Shown here in pieces: positions 17,301-25,426 of a DNA stretch of 36,183 nt; the first letter of the stretch is position 1, and each line of letters opens with the position of its first letter. The stretch lies in contig CAZOBJ010000026.1 of assembly GCA_964577825.1 (NCBI GenBank), positions 1 through 36,183 of the forward strand. Direction: 5' to 3'. The notes below the pieces were generated by a model. That model was given only the letters and a program-made list of their open reading frames with translations, was not told where the DNA came from and ran no database searches. The translations under genes were made by a program, and so were the position numbers. The DNA is from CAZOBJ01 sp964577825 (GTDB taxonomy: Bacteria; Planctomycetota; SZUA-567; JAFGNG01).

Positions 17301-18237
17301 CCGGAGGCCACGTCTCCGAGGCCCGGCGCAGCACCTCGTCGATGTCGGACACGATCCGGGGGATGTTCTCGCCCGCGCGCTTCTCCACGTACAGGATCAC
17401 CGCGTCGCGGCCGTCCAGGCGGCTCTTGGCGTACAGGTCCTTGAACCCGTCGACCACGTCGGCCACGTCGCGCAGGTACACGGGCGACCCGTCCGGGTTC
17501 GTCTGGATCACGATCTCCTCGGCCTGCTTGACCGTGTCGAACTCGCCTTCCAGGCGCAGCTGGTACCGGCCCTCCGACGTGCGGATCGACCCGCCGGACA
17601 CGTTCGTGTTCTCGGCGCGGACCACGTTCTGCAATGCGGCGAAGCTCACGTTGTACTGGGCCATGCGCATGGGCGAGACCTGGATCTGGATCTCGCGCTG
17701 GAGCCCGCCCACGACGTCCACCTCCAGCACCCCGGGCACGCCCTCGATGTCTTCCTCCAGGTCCTCGGCCATGTCGCGCAGCTGGCTCAGGCCCATCTCT
17801 CCGGCCAGGGCGACCACCAGGATCGGGAGTTCGGAGATGTTCACCTCCTCCACGATCGGGTCGTCGTCCAGGTCGCTGGGAAGCTCGCTCTCGGCCAGGT
17901 CGACCTTGTCCTTGACCCGCTGGACGGCCTTGTCGATGTCCGTGCCCGTGACGAACTCCACGTTGATCTGGGACAGGCCCTCGGAGCTCACGGACGTGAT
18001 GGTCTTCACGTCCTTGAGGCCCTTGAGCTTTTCTTCGATCTCTCGGGTGATCGAGGTCTCCATGTCCGCGGGCGAGACGCCCCGGTACCGGGTGGTTACG
18101 AACACGTTGGGGATGACCACTTCCGGCGCGGCCTCACGGGGCAGCACGGCGTAGCTGTACAGGCCGGCCAGCACCAGCAGGCCCGTGAGCACGAACACGG
18201 TTGTGCGGTGGCGCACCGCGGTGTCGGAGAGGATCAT
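14317..18237 (-). CDS. RND efflux permease, AcrB/acriflavin-resistance type, with large periplasmic insert (1306 aa)
   Basis: Proton-driven inner-membrane pump that works with a periplasmic adaptor and an outer-membrane channel. Typical segments: the N-terminal helix TVFVLTGLLVLAGLYSYAVLP, the porter segment REAAPEVVIPNVFVTTRYRG, the proton-relay helix LALGMLVDNGIVIIENI (near residue 398, with DN in place of AcrB DD, as in many Gram-positive and environmental members), and the C-terminal SLAGVVVNNAIVLVDY. AcrB has about 1050 residues; here roughly 165 extra sit at about residues 884-1054, in the last periplasmic porter segment before LPPGYHYHFAGE. The start ATG overlaps the adaptor stop by four bases (ATGA). 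No outer-membrane channel gene is nearby. Substrates unknown. Confidence 0.92.
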   Translation of the reverse strand: MILSDTAVRHRTTVFVLTGLLVLAGLYSYAVLPREAAPEVVIPNVFVTTRYRGVSPADMETSITREIEEKLKGLKDVKTITSVSSEGLSQINVEFVTGTDIDKAVQRVKDKVDLAESELPSDLDDDPIVEEVNISELPILVVALAGEMGLSQLRDMAEDLEEDIEGVPGVLEVDVVGGLQREIQIQVSPMRMAQYNVSFAALQNVVRAENTNVSGGSIRTSEGRYQLRLEGEFDTVKQAEEIVIQTNPDGSPVYLRDVADVVDGFKDLYAKSRLDGRDAVILYVEKRAGENIPRIVSDIDEVLRRASETWPPGTRTTRLVDHSEEIHMLVSDLENNIITGLLLVILVVCLVMGLRNAILVSLSIPLSMLLGFTLLRAYGFSLNMVVLFSLTLALGMLVDNGIVIIENIYRFMQQGVDRTEAAMRATGEVAFPVIGSALTTIAAFTPLLWWSGIMGDFMFYLPATVITLLASCLFVALVINPAVASAVMRVRPEGPARSADEVMSGTEHPMLTGGGPIIRTYRFVLRGVLGHHVPVPAQEPTRGRRAACHLLRFLPRMGLLLFAVACFAVCVLFWVYRVGVRTPTEFFPAIDPERVNVELDMPEGADLPYCDGVVKEVEKRLFEEDYGPRDTLAYGEARKAKSHRSRLDRTYASPSDLANVESVYARVDALGQGGGTFFGQGQPNRVTANFVDIEHRTESSQQTTKRVADRVQEVVGAKVTVEAPQQGPPTGAPIVVEITGHDLDTLGRVAEQAVELVEGVPFVRNVRDDFEQGSPTLQVRVDRKRAALLGLNTQLIGFALRAAINGVEVGTFRDEGEDYDIRVQFQEEDRRRLDTLRRLLLPSPTHGLVPLTTVAQIEYAGGVEAINRKDHGRVVTVRADVDETKTTGPTARKEAEAVLAGTPLFGPEQLLAEGKKLKDFRAARPPDKVAELLRTHAPSTDGGDGLKAALRDGFASIARCLTGQSVLDKDPEAQERARLADRLNHYIRALAPVPNRELYRELLQGPNAPARLDPQRLDALFDQAGQDEGTRHRLNRLFLEAAYPQVLAPASTGLELPPGYHYHFAGELLHEREAVGFLRWAGAAAVGLIFLILVSQFNSVVFPFIILSSVALSLGGVFLGLGVCDLPFVIVMSGVGVISLAGVVVNNAIVLVDYTLLLRKRGMAREDAIVAAGATRLRPVVLTALTTMLGLVPMATGYSMDFHPLLEGHAPILQTQSESSQWWQSMAVAVIFGLAVATMLTLVAVPVLFSLLDDLQSCLWRLFQAVAGGLARGYRAVHDAYWRFFWRRTGLPRDPEDNDRRPPPDG

Positions 18238-19568
18238 TGCAGGCGTTCCGTGGGGTCGGCGGCCGTGCGCAGCACATCCACGGGCTGGCCGTCCTCGACC
18301 TGTCGCTGGCCCATGGTGATGAGCTTCTCGCCCGGTTGCAGCCCGTCGACGACCTGGACCGTGCGGCCCTGGCGGATGCCCAGGCGCACGGGGCGCTTGA
18401 CCGCCTTGCCGTCCTCGACCACGAACACGACGTGCGCGTCGTCTCGGGCCAGGATCGCGTACATGGGCACGACCACCGCGTCCTTCGTGCGCGAGCGCAC
18501 GACCGTGGCCTCGGCGAACATGCCGGGCCGCAGCAGGCGGTCGGGATTGTCCACCACCAGGCGCAGGTGAAAGACCTGGGCCTGTTCGATGGGCTTGAGG
18601 CTGAGGAACGTCTTGCGGCCCGCGAACGTGCGCCCCAGGGACCGCACCCGCACAGGCGCGGTGTCCAGGTCGCGGACCGCGTCCACGTCGGCCTCGGGGA
18701 TGGCGATCTCGACCTTCACCTTGTGCAGGTCCAACAGCTCGAGCACCCGGGCGCCCGACTTGACGAGCGTCCCCACGGTGATGAACCGGCGGTTCACGAT
18801 CCCGGCGAAGGGCGCTTCGATCGAGCAGCGCTCCACCTGGAGCTGCGCGGTGGTGATGGCGCTCTGGGCCTCGAGCAGGCCGGCCTGGGCCTGGGCTTTG
18901 GCCGCTTGCGCGCGGGCGACCGCGGCCTCGGCCGCGTGCAGGTCGGCCTGGGCCTGGTCCAGCGAGCTCTTGGCCTGGTCGAGCCGGGCCCGGGTCGCCG
19001 CGCCCTCCTGTTGCAGGCTGCGTGCCCGGTCGTAGTCGAGCCGGGCGAGCCGCAGCACGGCCTGGGCGCGCGCCTGCGCGGCGCGCGCGTTGGCCTCGTC
19101 GGCCTTTGCGGCGGACAGGTTCGCCTGGCTGCGGGCCTCCGCGGCGTGCGCGCGCGCGAGCGCGGCTTGGTAGTCGCGGTCGTCGATCTGTGCGATCACC
19201 TCCCCGGCCTGCACCTCGTCGCCGTCGTCAAAGGCAAAGGACATGATCTGGCCCGAGACCTGGGCTTCGAGCACGAGCTCCTCCCAGGGACGCACCACGC
19301 CGGGCAGCTGCATGTCGTCGACCAGGAGCGCGGGCTCCACCGGCCACACCTCCACGTCGGCCGCGGCATCGGTGCGCGCGGCGGTGGCCTGTTCGCGCTC
19401 GGCGCGCACTTGGGCCAAACGACGCAGGATGCCCCCGTACAGCCCCAGCCCCACGGCGGCGGCGATGAAGAACAGAATCACCCAGGGCAAGAGCTGCCAG
19501 GCAGCAATGCGCACATACTGCACAAAGGGCCGCTTGGCGCCCCGCGGGGGGCCGGAATCGGAAGGCAC
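18234..19568 (-). CDS. RND periplasmic adaptor (membrane fusion protein, HlyD/AcrA family) (444 aa)
   Basis: Adaptor linking the permease to an outer-membrane channel. In order: a short cytoplasmic start, one transmembrane anchor (WVILFFIAAAVGLGLYGGIL, about residues 29-48), a lipoyl half (GQIMSFAFDDGDEVQAGEVIAQID), a long Ala/Gln-rich coiled-coil hairpin (about 135-240), the second lipoyl half (CSIEAPFAGIVNRRFITVGTLV), a beta-barrel, and a membrane-proximal domain ending in VVDGLQPGEKLITMG. It starts at GTG 19568 with GAAGAGGA upstream. It is anchored by a transmembrane helix rather than a lipobox. First gene of a two-gene operon, overlapping the permease by four bases. Confidence 0.93.
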   Translation of the reverse strand: MPSDSGPPRGAKRPFVQYVRIAAWQLLPWVILFFIAAAVGLGLYGGILRRLAQVRAEREQATAARTDAAADVEVWPVEPALLVDDMQLPGVVRPWEELVLEAQVSGQIMSFAFDDGDEVQAGEVIAQIDDRDYQAALARAHAAEARSQANLSAAKADEANARAAQARAQAVLRLARLDYDRARSLQQEGAATRARLDQAKSSLDQAQADLHAAEAAVARAQAAKAQAQAGLLEAQSAITTAQLQVERCSIEAPFAGIVNRRFITVGTLVKSGARVLELLDLHKVKVEIAIPEADVDAVRDLDTAPVRVRSLGRTFAGRKTFLSLKPIEQAQVFHLRLVVDNPDRLLRPGMFAEATVVRSRTKDAVVVPMYAILARDDAHVVFVVEDGKAVKRPVRLGIRQGRTVQVVDGLQPGEKLITMGQRQVEDGQPVDVLRTAADPTERLQ

Positions 19569-19606
19569 TGTGCATCCTCTTCGCTGCGGGACAATCGAGT
19601 CGTGTC

Positions 19607-19636
19607 ACCATAGCGCACCGGGGGTGCCCACGTCAA
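19607..19636 (-). promoter_or_regulatory. Sigma-70-type promoter of the RND operon with a dyad in its spacer
   Basis: Minus strand: TTGACG (19636-19631), an 18-base spacer, then TATGGT (19612-19607), 39 bases before the adaptor start. The spacer contains the inverted repeat GCACC-GGG-GGTGC (19615-19627), a plausible operator. No local repressor or MerR-type gene is present. Confidence 0.55.
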
Positions 19637-19669
19637 GATGCGTGGCCCCGGGGCTGTATAGGGATTTCC

Positions 19670-19699
19670 CTGACCTCGCGCTTGATCGCCTGGTATAAT
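19670..19699 (+). promoter_or_regulatory. Extended -10 sigma-70 promoter for the receiver/HD gene
   Basis: A perfect TATAAT (19694-19699) is preceded by TGG, making the extended -10 TGGTATAAT. A partial -35 CTGACC lies 18 bases upstream. The gene starts 36 bases downstream. Confidence 0.75.
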
Positions 19700-19734
19700 C
19701 GGGGCGTACGCTGGGACCGAAGCGAGGCGGGCCC

Positions 19735-21627
19735 ATGGCCGGGGAACACGCGCCGAAGGTGTATGTCATCGACGAGGCGCGCACCGTGCGCACCTTCGTG
19801 GCGGGCGCGCTTGCGCCCCTGGACGTGCGCGTGGATGAGTTCGACTCCGGCGCCCGGGCCTTTGCGCACCTCACCGCGGACCATGCCCCGCCCCTGCCCG
19901 ACCTTGTCGTGACCGAAACGCGTCTGCGCGACATCGACGGGCTGAGCATGGTCCAGCGCCTGCGCGCGGCCCTGGGCCGCACGCAGGTGCCGATCTTGGT
20001 CTTCACCACGGTGGACGAGGCGAGCGTGCGCCGAGCCTTCCTACAGGCCGGGGCCGACGACTACGTGATCAAGCCCTCGGACGCGGATCGGATCCGGGCC
20101 AAGGTCCGCGTGCTGCTGGAGAACGCACAGGCGCTGCGCGGCGAAGCGGGCCCCCTGGGCACGGTCCTGGTGGCCGACGACGACCCGGCGGCCGTGGAGG
20201 CCCTCGCCGACACGCTGCGCGCGGCCGGGTACCAGGTGCTGTGCGCCGCGCACGGGGCCGCGGCCGCGCAGCTTGTGGACGCGGCGGAGGTGGACCTGGT
20301 GCTGGCCGCCTGGGACCTGCCGGACCAGGAGGGACCCGACTTCGCGCGCGCGCTCTTGGCCCGTCCGGGCGCGCCGGCGGTCGCGCTCCTGGACGCGCAG
20401 GCGGACCCCGCGCGGCTCGCGCAGGCGCAACAGGCCGGGGTGGGCCGCGTCTTGAAGAAGCCCGTGGACCCTTCCCAGGTGACAGCGGCCCTGGAGGAGC
20501 TCCTCCACCCGGTGGCGTCCCTGGAGCATCTGGTCCCGGAGGGGCGGCTGCGCACGCGGCTGTTGGAGGGCCGCCGGCCCTTCCCGCCCATGCTCGAACG
20601 GGGCATGTGGCTCGCCTTGGACCGCATCGAGCGACTGCTGTCCCGGGACGCGGGCCCGGAGGGCGCGCAGGTCCTGTTCGCCGAGGACTCGGTGTGGATG
20701 CGCGCCGAGGACGCGCCGCCGCAGGCCGCTCAGTCGGACCGGGAAGGCGGCGACTTGTTCGACGACCGCGCCTTGCGGCTCGCGGTGCGGGCCGGCCGGC
20801 TGGTGGACGCGCAGACCGTGCAGGCCCTCGTGGCCCGCAGGGCCGAGGACCCGGCCGCGGTCGTGGGCGAGGACGAGACGCCGGTGGACGGGTTCCGCGT
20901 GCGATGCACGCACGAGCTGGGCGCGTCCCTGTACGAGCGCGCGCCCATCGAGCCGGACGAGGTGCGCGCGCTGTGCGGCGAGGGGCCGCTCGCCGCGCGG
21001 CTTGTCGCCGACGGGGCGCAGGAGGCGCTCGCGTGCGTGGCGGACCTGTTCGCGTACCTGGACCTCTACTTCTACGCCTACGAGATGCAGGACACGGCGC
21101 GCGCCTCCCTGCTCGCGCACTGGGTGCGCACCGCGCTCCTGGCCGTGCGCATGGGCGAGGCGTACCTGGCCGGCCGGCCGCCCCCGGATGCGCAGGACCG
21201 CCGCGTGGTGCTCAGCCTCCTGGGCCTGTGCGGCCTGTTCCACGACATCGGGCTGTTGGAGCCGGCCATGCCAGACCAAGAGGCGGCCGCGTACCTGGAC
21301 GAGTACGCGGTGCACGCCCGACTCGGATACGAGCGCCTGCGCGCCGCCGCGCTCTTCGATCCGGTCAAGGCCGCGGTGCGCGACCATCACAAGGACCTGC
21401 GCGCGTGGTGCAGCCGGTTCGACGCGCTCACCGGCCTCGTGCAGGCGGCCGACGTGCTCGACAGCCTGGCGCGCGCAGACGGGATGGTGGCCCTCGGCGA
21501 CCGGACCGCGCCCTTGCCGGAGCCGTACTCCGTGGACGAGGCCCTGCTCGTGCTCGACGACTATGCGCGCGCGGGCAGGCTCCGGGCCGAGGCGGTGGAC
21601 CTCGTGCGCCGGGCGCTGGGGTCTTGA
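19735..21627 (+). CDS. Two receiver-like domains plus HD-type phosphohydrolase domain (630 aa)
   Basis: Likely signalling protein. The first receiver-like domain (about residues 7-130) keeps the acidic pair D13/E14 and the lysine K113, but has Glu61 where the phosphorylated Asp should be. The second (about 141-262) keeps D148-D150 and K242, but has Ala192 at the phosphorylation position. A middle region of about 190 residues is unassigned. The C-terminal HD domain has H462, the H503-D504 pair (FHDIG), H527 and H551-H552, so metal ligands look complete. The GYP motif of c-di-GMP phosphodiesterases is missing (HHKDLRAWC follows). Start ATG 19735 has GAGG upstream. The gene stands alone, divergent from the RND operon. 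Substrate unknown. Confidence 0.85.
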   Translation: MAGEHAPKVYVIDEARTVRTFVAGALAPLDVRVDEFDSGARAFAHLTADHAPPLPDLVVTETRLRDIDGLSMVQRLRAALGRTQVPILVFTTVDEASVRRAFLQAGADDYVIKPSDADRIRAKVRVLLENAQALRGEAGPLGTVLVADDDPAAVEALADTLRAAGYQVLCAAHGAAAAQLVDAAEVDLVLAAWDLPDQEGPDFARALLARPGAPAVALLDAQADPARLAQAQQAGVGRVLKKPVDPSQVTAALEELLHPVASLEHLVPEGRLRTRLLEGRRPFPPMLERGMWLALDRIERLLSRDAGPEGAQVLFAEDSVWMRAEDAPPQAAQSDREGGDLFDDRALRLAVRAGRLVDAQTVQALVARRAEDPAAVVGEDETPVDGFRVRCTHELGASLYERAPIEPDEVRALCGEGPLAARLVADGAQEALACVADLFAYLDLYFYAYEMQDTARASLLAHWVRTALLAVRMGEAYLAGRPPPDAQDRRVVLSLLGLCGLFHDIGLLEPAMPDQEAAAYLDEYAVHARLGYERLRAAALFDPVKAAVRDHHKDLRAWCSRFDALTGLVQAADVLDSLARADGMVALGDRTAPLPEPYSVDEALLVLDDYARAGRLRAEAVDLVRRALGS

Positions 21628-21658
21628 GTTCGATAGGACACCAACAAGCGGCGGGCGG

Positions 21659-23668
21659 TCACCGCAGCCGCGCGTCGGGCAGCACGGACGTCAGATGCTC
21701 GACCATGCGGTCGCGCAGGGCGTTGGCTTCTTCGTCGGTAAGGCTGCGCTCCGGGTCGCGGTACAGGACCCGCAAGGCCACGGACTTGGTGCCCGGGGGC
21801 ACCTGCTCGCCGCGGTAGATGCTCGCGAGCTCTACGCCCTCCACCCGGTCGGGCAGCGCGCCCACCGCGGCCTCCACGTCGGCCCAGCGCACGGACTCGG
21901 CCACCACCAGGGCGATGTCGCGCTCCACGCCGGGAAAGCGCGGCAGGGGCCGGAAGCTTTTGTCCGCGCGCTCCAGGGCGAGGATCGTGGCGAAGTTCGC
22001 CTCGAGCACCGCAGGCGGCTCGTCCAGGTCGTGCGAAGCGGCGAGCGCGTCGCTCACCCGGCCGTACACGGCCACGGCCTTGCCGTGGACTTGGACCTCG
22101 GCGGCCGTGCCGGGGGCGTACCCCTCTGGGGCCTCGGCCAGGGCCCGCACGGTCGGCGCGCCCGCGACGCGAAGCTCGCGCAGCAGGACCTCCAGCCCGC
22201 CGCGCACCCAGGCCAGCCCCCGGTCGTCGAGCAGGGCCAGGTGCTCGGGCTCATTGCGTTCGCCCTCGCGGTCCGCGTAGGCGCGGCTGATCTCGAACAG
22301 GCGCACCTCGCCCTGCTCGCGGTTCGTGCGCCGCGCGTCCAGGAGCCCGGGCACCAGGCTCGTGCGAAGCTCGGGCCGGTCCTCGCGCACCGGGTTCTCG
22401 ATGCGAACGGGCGCGCCCTGGGCGACCGAGGTCCAGGACGCATTCCACTGCGCGGGCACGAAGGTGTCGGTGCACGTCTCGTGATACCCCAGGCCCACGA
22501 GCACCTCGCGCGAGACCCGGCGCGCGCGCGTGGTGGGCGCCTCGTGCGCCGCGGTCAGGGGCAGGGACACGCGCGCGGGCACCCGGTCGTACCCGTGGCA
22601 CCGGGCCACCTCTTCGATGAGGTCCGCCTCGCGGGTCAGGTCGCCGCGGAACGTGGGCACCTCCACGGTCACCTGCGCGGCGTCGCGGTCCACGATCTTC
22701 AGGCCCAGGCCCTGGAGGATGGCGCGGATCTCGTCCGGCTCCACGTGCAGCCCGAGCAGCTTGTCCGAGCGCGCATATCGGAGCTTGACCGTCCACGGCG
22801 CGGCGAGCTGCGGGTTCGTGTCAATGACCCCGGGCGCCACGGCGCCGCCCGCAAGCTCTGCGATGAGCTGGCAGGCCCGGCGGCTGGCCCGCTCCACCCC
22901 GCCGGGGTCCACGCCCCGCTCGAACCGGTACGAGCTGTCGCTGTCCAGCTGCGCGCGGCGGCTCGTGCGCCGCGTGGCGGCCGGGTCGAAGTACGCGGCC
23001 TCGAGCAGCACGGTCGTTGTGCCCTCGTGCACCGCGCTGCGGTTGCCGCCCTTCACCCCGGCCAGGGCCAGGGGCCCCTGCGCGTCGGCGATGACGCACA
23101 TGTCCGGGTCGAGCGCGCGGCGCTCGTCGAACACGCTCACGAACGGCTCGTCCGGCTCGGCGCGGCGCACCACGATCCGCCCGTCCCGGACCAGGTCGTA
23201 GTCGAACGCGTGCAGGGGCTGGTTCATCTCGAAGAGCACGTAGTTGGTGATGTCCACCACGTTGTTGCGGGGCTTGAGGCCCACGGCCGCGAGCCGGTCT
23301 CGGAGCCACGCGGGCGAGGCGCCCACCGACACGCCGGTGACCACGCGCGCGGTGTACCGGGGGCACAGGTCCGGGGCGCGGTTGTCCACCGCGGCGTAAT
23401 CGGTCACGGCCCGGCCGCCGGCCTCACGGAGGCGCACCTCGGGCAGGTTCGGCGCAAGCCCGGTGAACGCGGCGATCTCGTGCGCGACCCCGTGGTGGCA
23501 CAGCCAGTCGGGCCGGTTCGTGGTCACGTCGGCCACGAGCATGGTGTCCTCGGCGCCGGGCACGAGCTCCTCCACGCACAGGCCCACCCGGGTGAGCTCG
23601 CGGGCCAGGTCCTCGGGCGACAGGTCGAAGGGCACCAGCTCCTTGAGCCAGTTGTAGGAGAGGTTCAT
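21659..23668 (-). CDS. pheT: Phenylalanyl-tRNA synthetase beta subunit, short form (669 aa)
   Basis: Beta subunit of the alpha2-beta2 PheRS, contributing editing and tRNA binding. The N-terminus MNLSYNWLKELVPFDLSPED is normal, but the sequence then runs straight to VTTNRPDWLCHHGVAHEIAA. The EMAP-like tRNA-binding domain of about 110 residues found in the roughly 800-residue form (E. coli) is missing. The B3/B4 editing region (NVVDITNYVLFEMNQPLHAFDYD), the B5 region and the C-terminal anticodon-binding domain (FRPLPRFPGVERDIALVV) are present. This is a natural short form in several phyla rather than a truncation. It follows pheS by 38 bases. Its ribosome-binding site is weak. Confidence 0.95.
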   Translation of the reverse strand: MNLSYNWLKELVPFDLSPEDLARELTRVGLCVEELVPGAEDTMLVADVTTNRPDWLCHHGVAHEIAAFTGLAPNLPEVRLREAGGRAVTDYAAVDNRAPDLCPRYTARVVTGVSVGASPAWLRDRLAAVGLKPRNNVVDITNYVLFEMNQPLHAFDYDLVRDGRIVVRRAEPDEPFVSVFDERRALDPDMCVIADAQGPLALAGVKGGNRSAVHEGTTTVLLEAAYFDPAATRRTSRRAQLDSDSSYRFERGVDPGGVERASRRACQLIAELAGGAVAPGVIDTNPQLAAPWTVKLRYARSDKLLGLHVEPDEIRAILQGLGLKIVDRDAAQVTVEVPTFRGDLTREADLIEEVARCHGYDRVPARVSLPLTAAHEAPTTRARRVSREVLVGLGYHETCTDTFVPAQWNASWTSVAQGAPVRIENPVREDRPELRTSLVPGLLDARRTNREQGEVRLFEISRAYADREGERNEPEHLALLDDRGLAWVRGGLEVLLRELRVAGAPTVRALAEAPEGYAPGTAAEVQVHGKAVAVYGRVSDALAASHDLDEPPAVLEANFATILALERADKSFRPLPRFPGVERDIALVVAESVRWADVEAAVGALPDRVEGVELASIYRGEQVPPGTKSVALRVLYRDPERSLTDEEANALRDRMVEHLTSVLPDARLR

Positions 23669-23706
23669 GGGGTCTCGATGCTCCGTTGCTCGCGGGCCGC
23701 GGCCGC

Positions 23707-24729
23707 CTAGAACTGGCCCAAAAACCGCAGGTCGTTCTCGAAGAACAGGCGGATGTCGTTGATGCCCATGCTCTGCATGGCGATGCGCTCGATGCCCATG
23801 CCGAACGCGAACCCGGTGTATTGCTCGGCGTCGTAGCCCACGGCCTCGAACACGTTCGGGTCCACCATGCCGCAGCCGAGGAGCTCAATCCACCCGGACT
23901 GCTTGCACACCCGGCAGCCCCTGCCGTGGCAGAAGTAGCAGGATACGTCCATCTCCGCGGACGGCTCGGTGAACGGAAAGAAGCTGGGCCGGAACCGGGT
24001 GGCCGTCTCCTCGCCGAACATCTCGCGCGCCCACAGGCCCAGCGTGCCCTTCAGGTCCGCGAACGTGATGTCCGTGTCCACGGCCAGGCCCTCGATCTGG
24101 TGGAAGGCGTAGAAGTGCGTGGCGTCCACCGCGTCGGGCCGGTACACGCGGCCGGGCGCGACCACCCGCAGGGGCGGGGGCCGGTTTTGCATCACGTGGA
24201 TCTGGACCGTGGAGGTCTGGCTGCGCAGGATTCCCCCGCCGCGCACGAAGAAGGTGTCGAAGTCGTCGCGCGCGGGATGGTGCTCGGGGATGTTCAGGGC
24301 CGTGAAGTTGTGGAAGTCGTCCTCGATCTCCGGGCCGTCGGCCACGTCGAAGCCTAGGCGCTCGAAGATGGCCACCACCCGCTCGATCACCTGGGTGAGC
24401 GGATGCCGGGTGCCCCGCGGCTGGGCCCGGCCGGGCAGGGTGGGGTCGGGCATGGGCCGGGCATGGGCCGGGGCCTCGTCGGCGGACAGGCGCGCCTGCG
24501 CGGTCTCGTAGGCCTCGGTGAGTTCGCCTTTCACGGTGTTGGCCAGGCGGCCGGCCTGGGCCTTCTCCTCGCGGGCGAGCTCCTTGAGCCGGGCCATGGC
24601 CGCGCGCAGCTCGCCGCTTCGGCCCAGGTAGCGCACGCGGGCCTGTTCGAGCTCGCGCGTGCCGGGCACGCGCTCGAACGCGCGGCGGGCGTCTTCGCGC
24701 AGGCGATTCAGGTCGTCGAGTACGCTCAT
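23707..24729 (-). CDS. pheS: Phenylalanyl-tRNA synthetase alpha subunit (340 aa)
   Basis: Catalytic subunit of PheRS. It has the N-terminal coiled coil (about residues 1-90), then the class II core with motif 1 (HPLTQVIERVVAIFERLGF), motif 2 region (RVYRPDAVDATHFYAFHQIEGL) and motif 3 (GFAFGMGIERIAM). A four-cysteine knuckle CYFCHGRGCRVC near residue 262 is the zinc-binding variant seen in many bacteria. Start ATG 24729 has GGAG eight bases upstream; the longer frame has no conserved residues. It is 16 bases after rplT. Confidence 0.96.
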   Translation of the reverse strand: MSVLDDLNRLREDARRAFERVPGTRELEQARVRYLGRSGELRAAMARLKELAREEKAQAGRLANTVKGELTEAYETAQARLSADEAPAHARPMPDPTLPGRAQPRGTRHPLTQVIERVVAIFERLGFDVADGPEIEDDFHNFTALNIPEHHPARDDFDTFFVRGGGILRSQTSTVQIHVMQNRPPPLRVVAPGRVYRPDAVDATHFYAFHQIEGLAVDTDITFADLKGTLGLWAREMFGEETATRFRPSFFPFTEPSAEMDVSCYFCHGRGCRVCKQSGWIELLGCGMVDPNVFEAVGYDAEQYTGFAFGMGIERIAMQSMGINDIRLFFENDLRFLGQF

Positions 24730-24745
24730 GGGGTCGCTCCGGGGC

Positions 24746-25105
24746 CTAGGCCTCCAGGGCCGCCTTGGCGCGGTTGACCACCTCGGCAAAGGCGTCCGGG
24801 TCGTGCACCGCGAGCTCGGAGAGGCTCTTGCGGTCCAGATCGATCGACGCGCGCTTGAGTCCGTTGATGAACCGGCTGTAGGACAGGCCCTGGGCGCGCG
24901 CGGCGGCGTTGATGCGCTGGATCCACAGCCGGCGAAAGTCGCCGCGGCGCTTGCGCCGGTGGGCCCGGCTGAAGGCCTCGGCGCGGATCACGGTCTCCCG
25001 GGCGGGACGGTAGAGCTTGCCCCGCCCGCCGCGAAAGCCCTTGGCGCGCTTGAGCACCCGCTTGTGGCGGCGCCGTGTCGGGATGGCGCCCTGGTGGCGT
25101 GGCAT
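24746..25105 (-). CDS. rplT: Ribosomal protein L20 (119 aa)
   Basis: Large-subunit assembly protein that binds 23S rRNA. MPRHQGAIPTRRRHKRVLKRA and the GFRGGRGKLYRPARETVIRA motif are diagnostic, and 119 residues is the usual length. L20 often represses its own operon in other bacteria, though no clear L20-binding fold was identified here. It lies between rpmI and pheS. Confidence 0.97.
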   Translation of the reverse strand: MPRHQGAIPTRRRHKRVLKRAKGFRGGRGKLYRPARETVIRAEAFSRAHRRKRRGDFRRLWIQRINAAARAQGLSYSRFINGLKRASIDLDRKSLSELAVHDPDAFAEVVNRAKAALEA

Positions 25106-25141
25106 GGCGGTCTCCTTTCGTGGTTGACAGGGGGCGGGCGT

Positions 25142-25339
25142 CTACCGCAGCCCGAGCAGGCGCTTGATCCGCTGCGCGTCCGGCTTGTTGAGCTGGGTGC
25201 CGCGGCGCAGGTGCCGCTTGCGCTTGGCCGACTTGGCCGCGCGCAGGTGGCCGGTGTAGGCCGACTGCGCAAGCACCTTGCCGGAGCGCGTGACGCGGAA
25301 CCGCTTGCGCGCGCCCTTGTGAGGCTTGAGCTTGGGCAT
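25142..25339 (-). CDS. rpmI: Ribosomal protein L35 (65 aa)
   Basis: Small basic ribosomal protein of the usual length. The start MPKLKPHKGARKRFRVT is canonical, and AAGGAGGACAAC lies directly before the ATG, so an upstream in-frame ATG (about 16 codons earlier) is rejected. It lies 36 bases before rplT and 87 bases after infC. Confidence 0.97.
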   Translation of the reverse strand: MPKLKPHKGARKRFRVTRSGKVLAQSAYTGHLRAAKSAKRKRHLRRGTQLNKPDAQRIKRLLGLR

Positions 25340-25426
25340 GTTGTCCTCCTTGTGTCCGCTTCGGGTCGTTGCGACGTCCGCCGGCACGGCGCCGGGTCTT
25401 CGCCCGGCCGCGCGCGGCGCGATTGG

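Noticed and set aside
19735..21627. HD-GYP cyclic-di-GMP phosphodiesterase
   Set aside because: The GYP motif is missing; only the general HD ligands are present.
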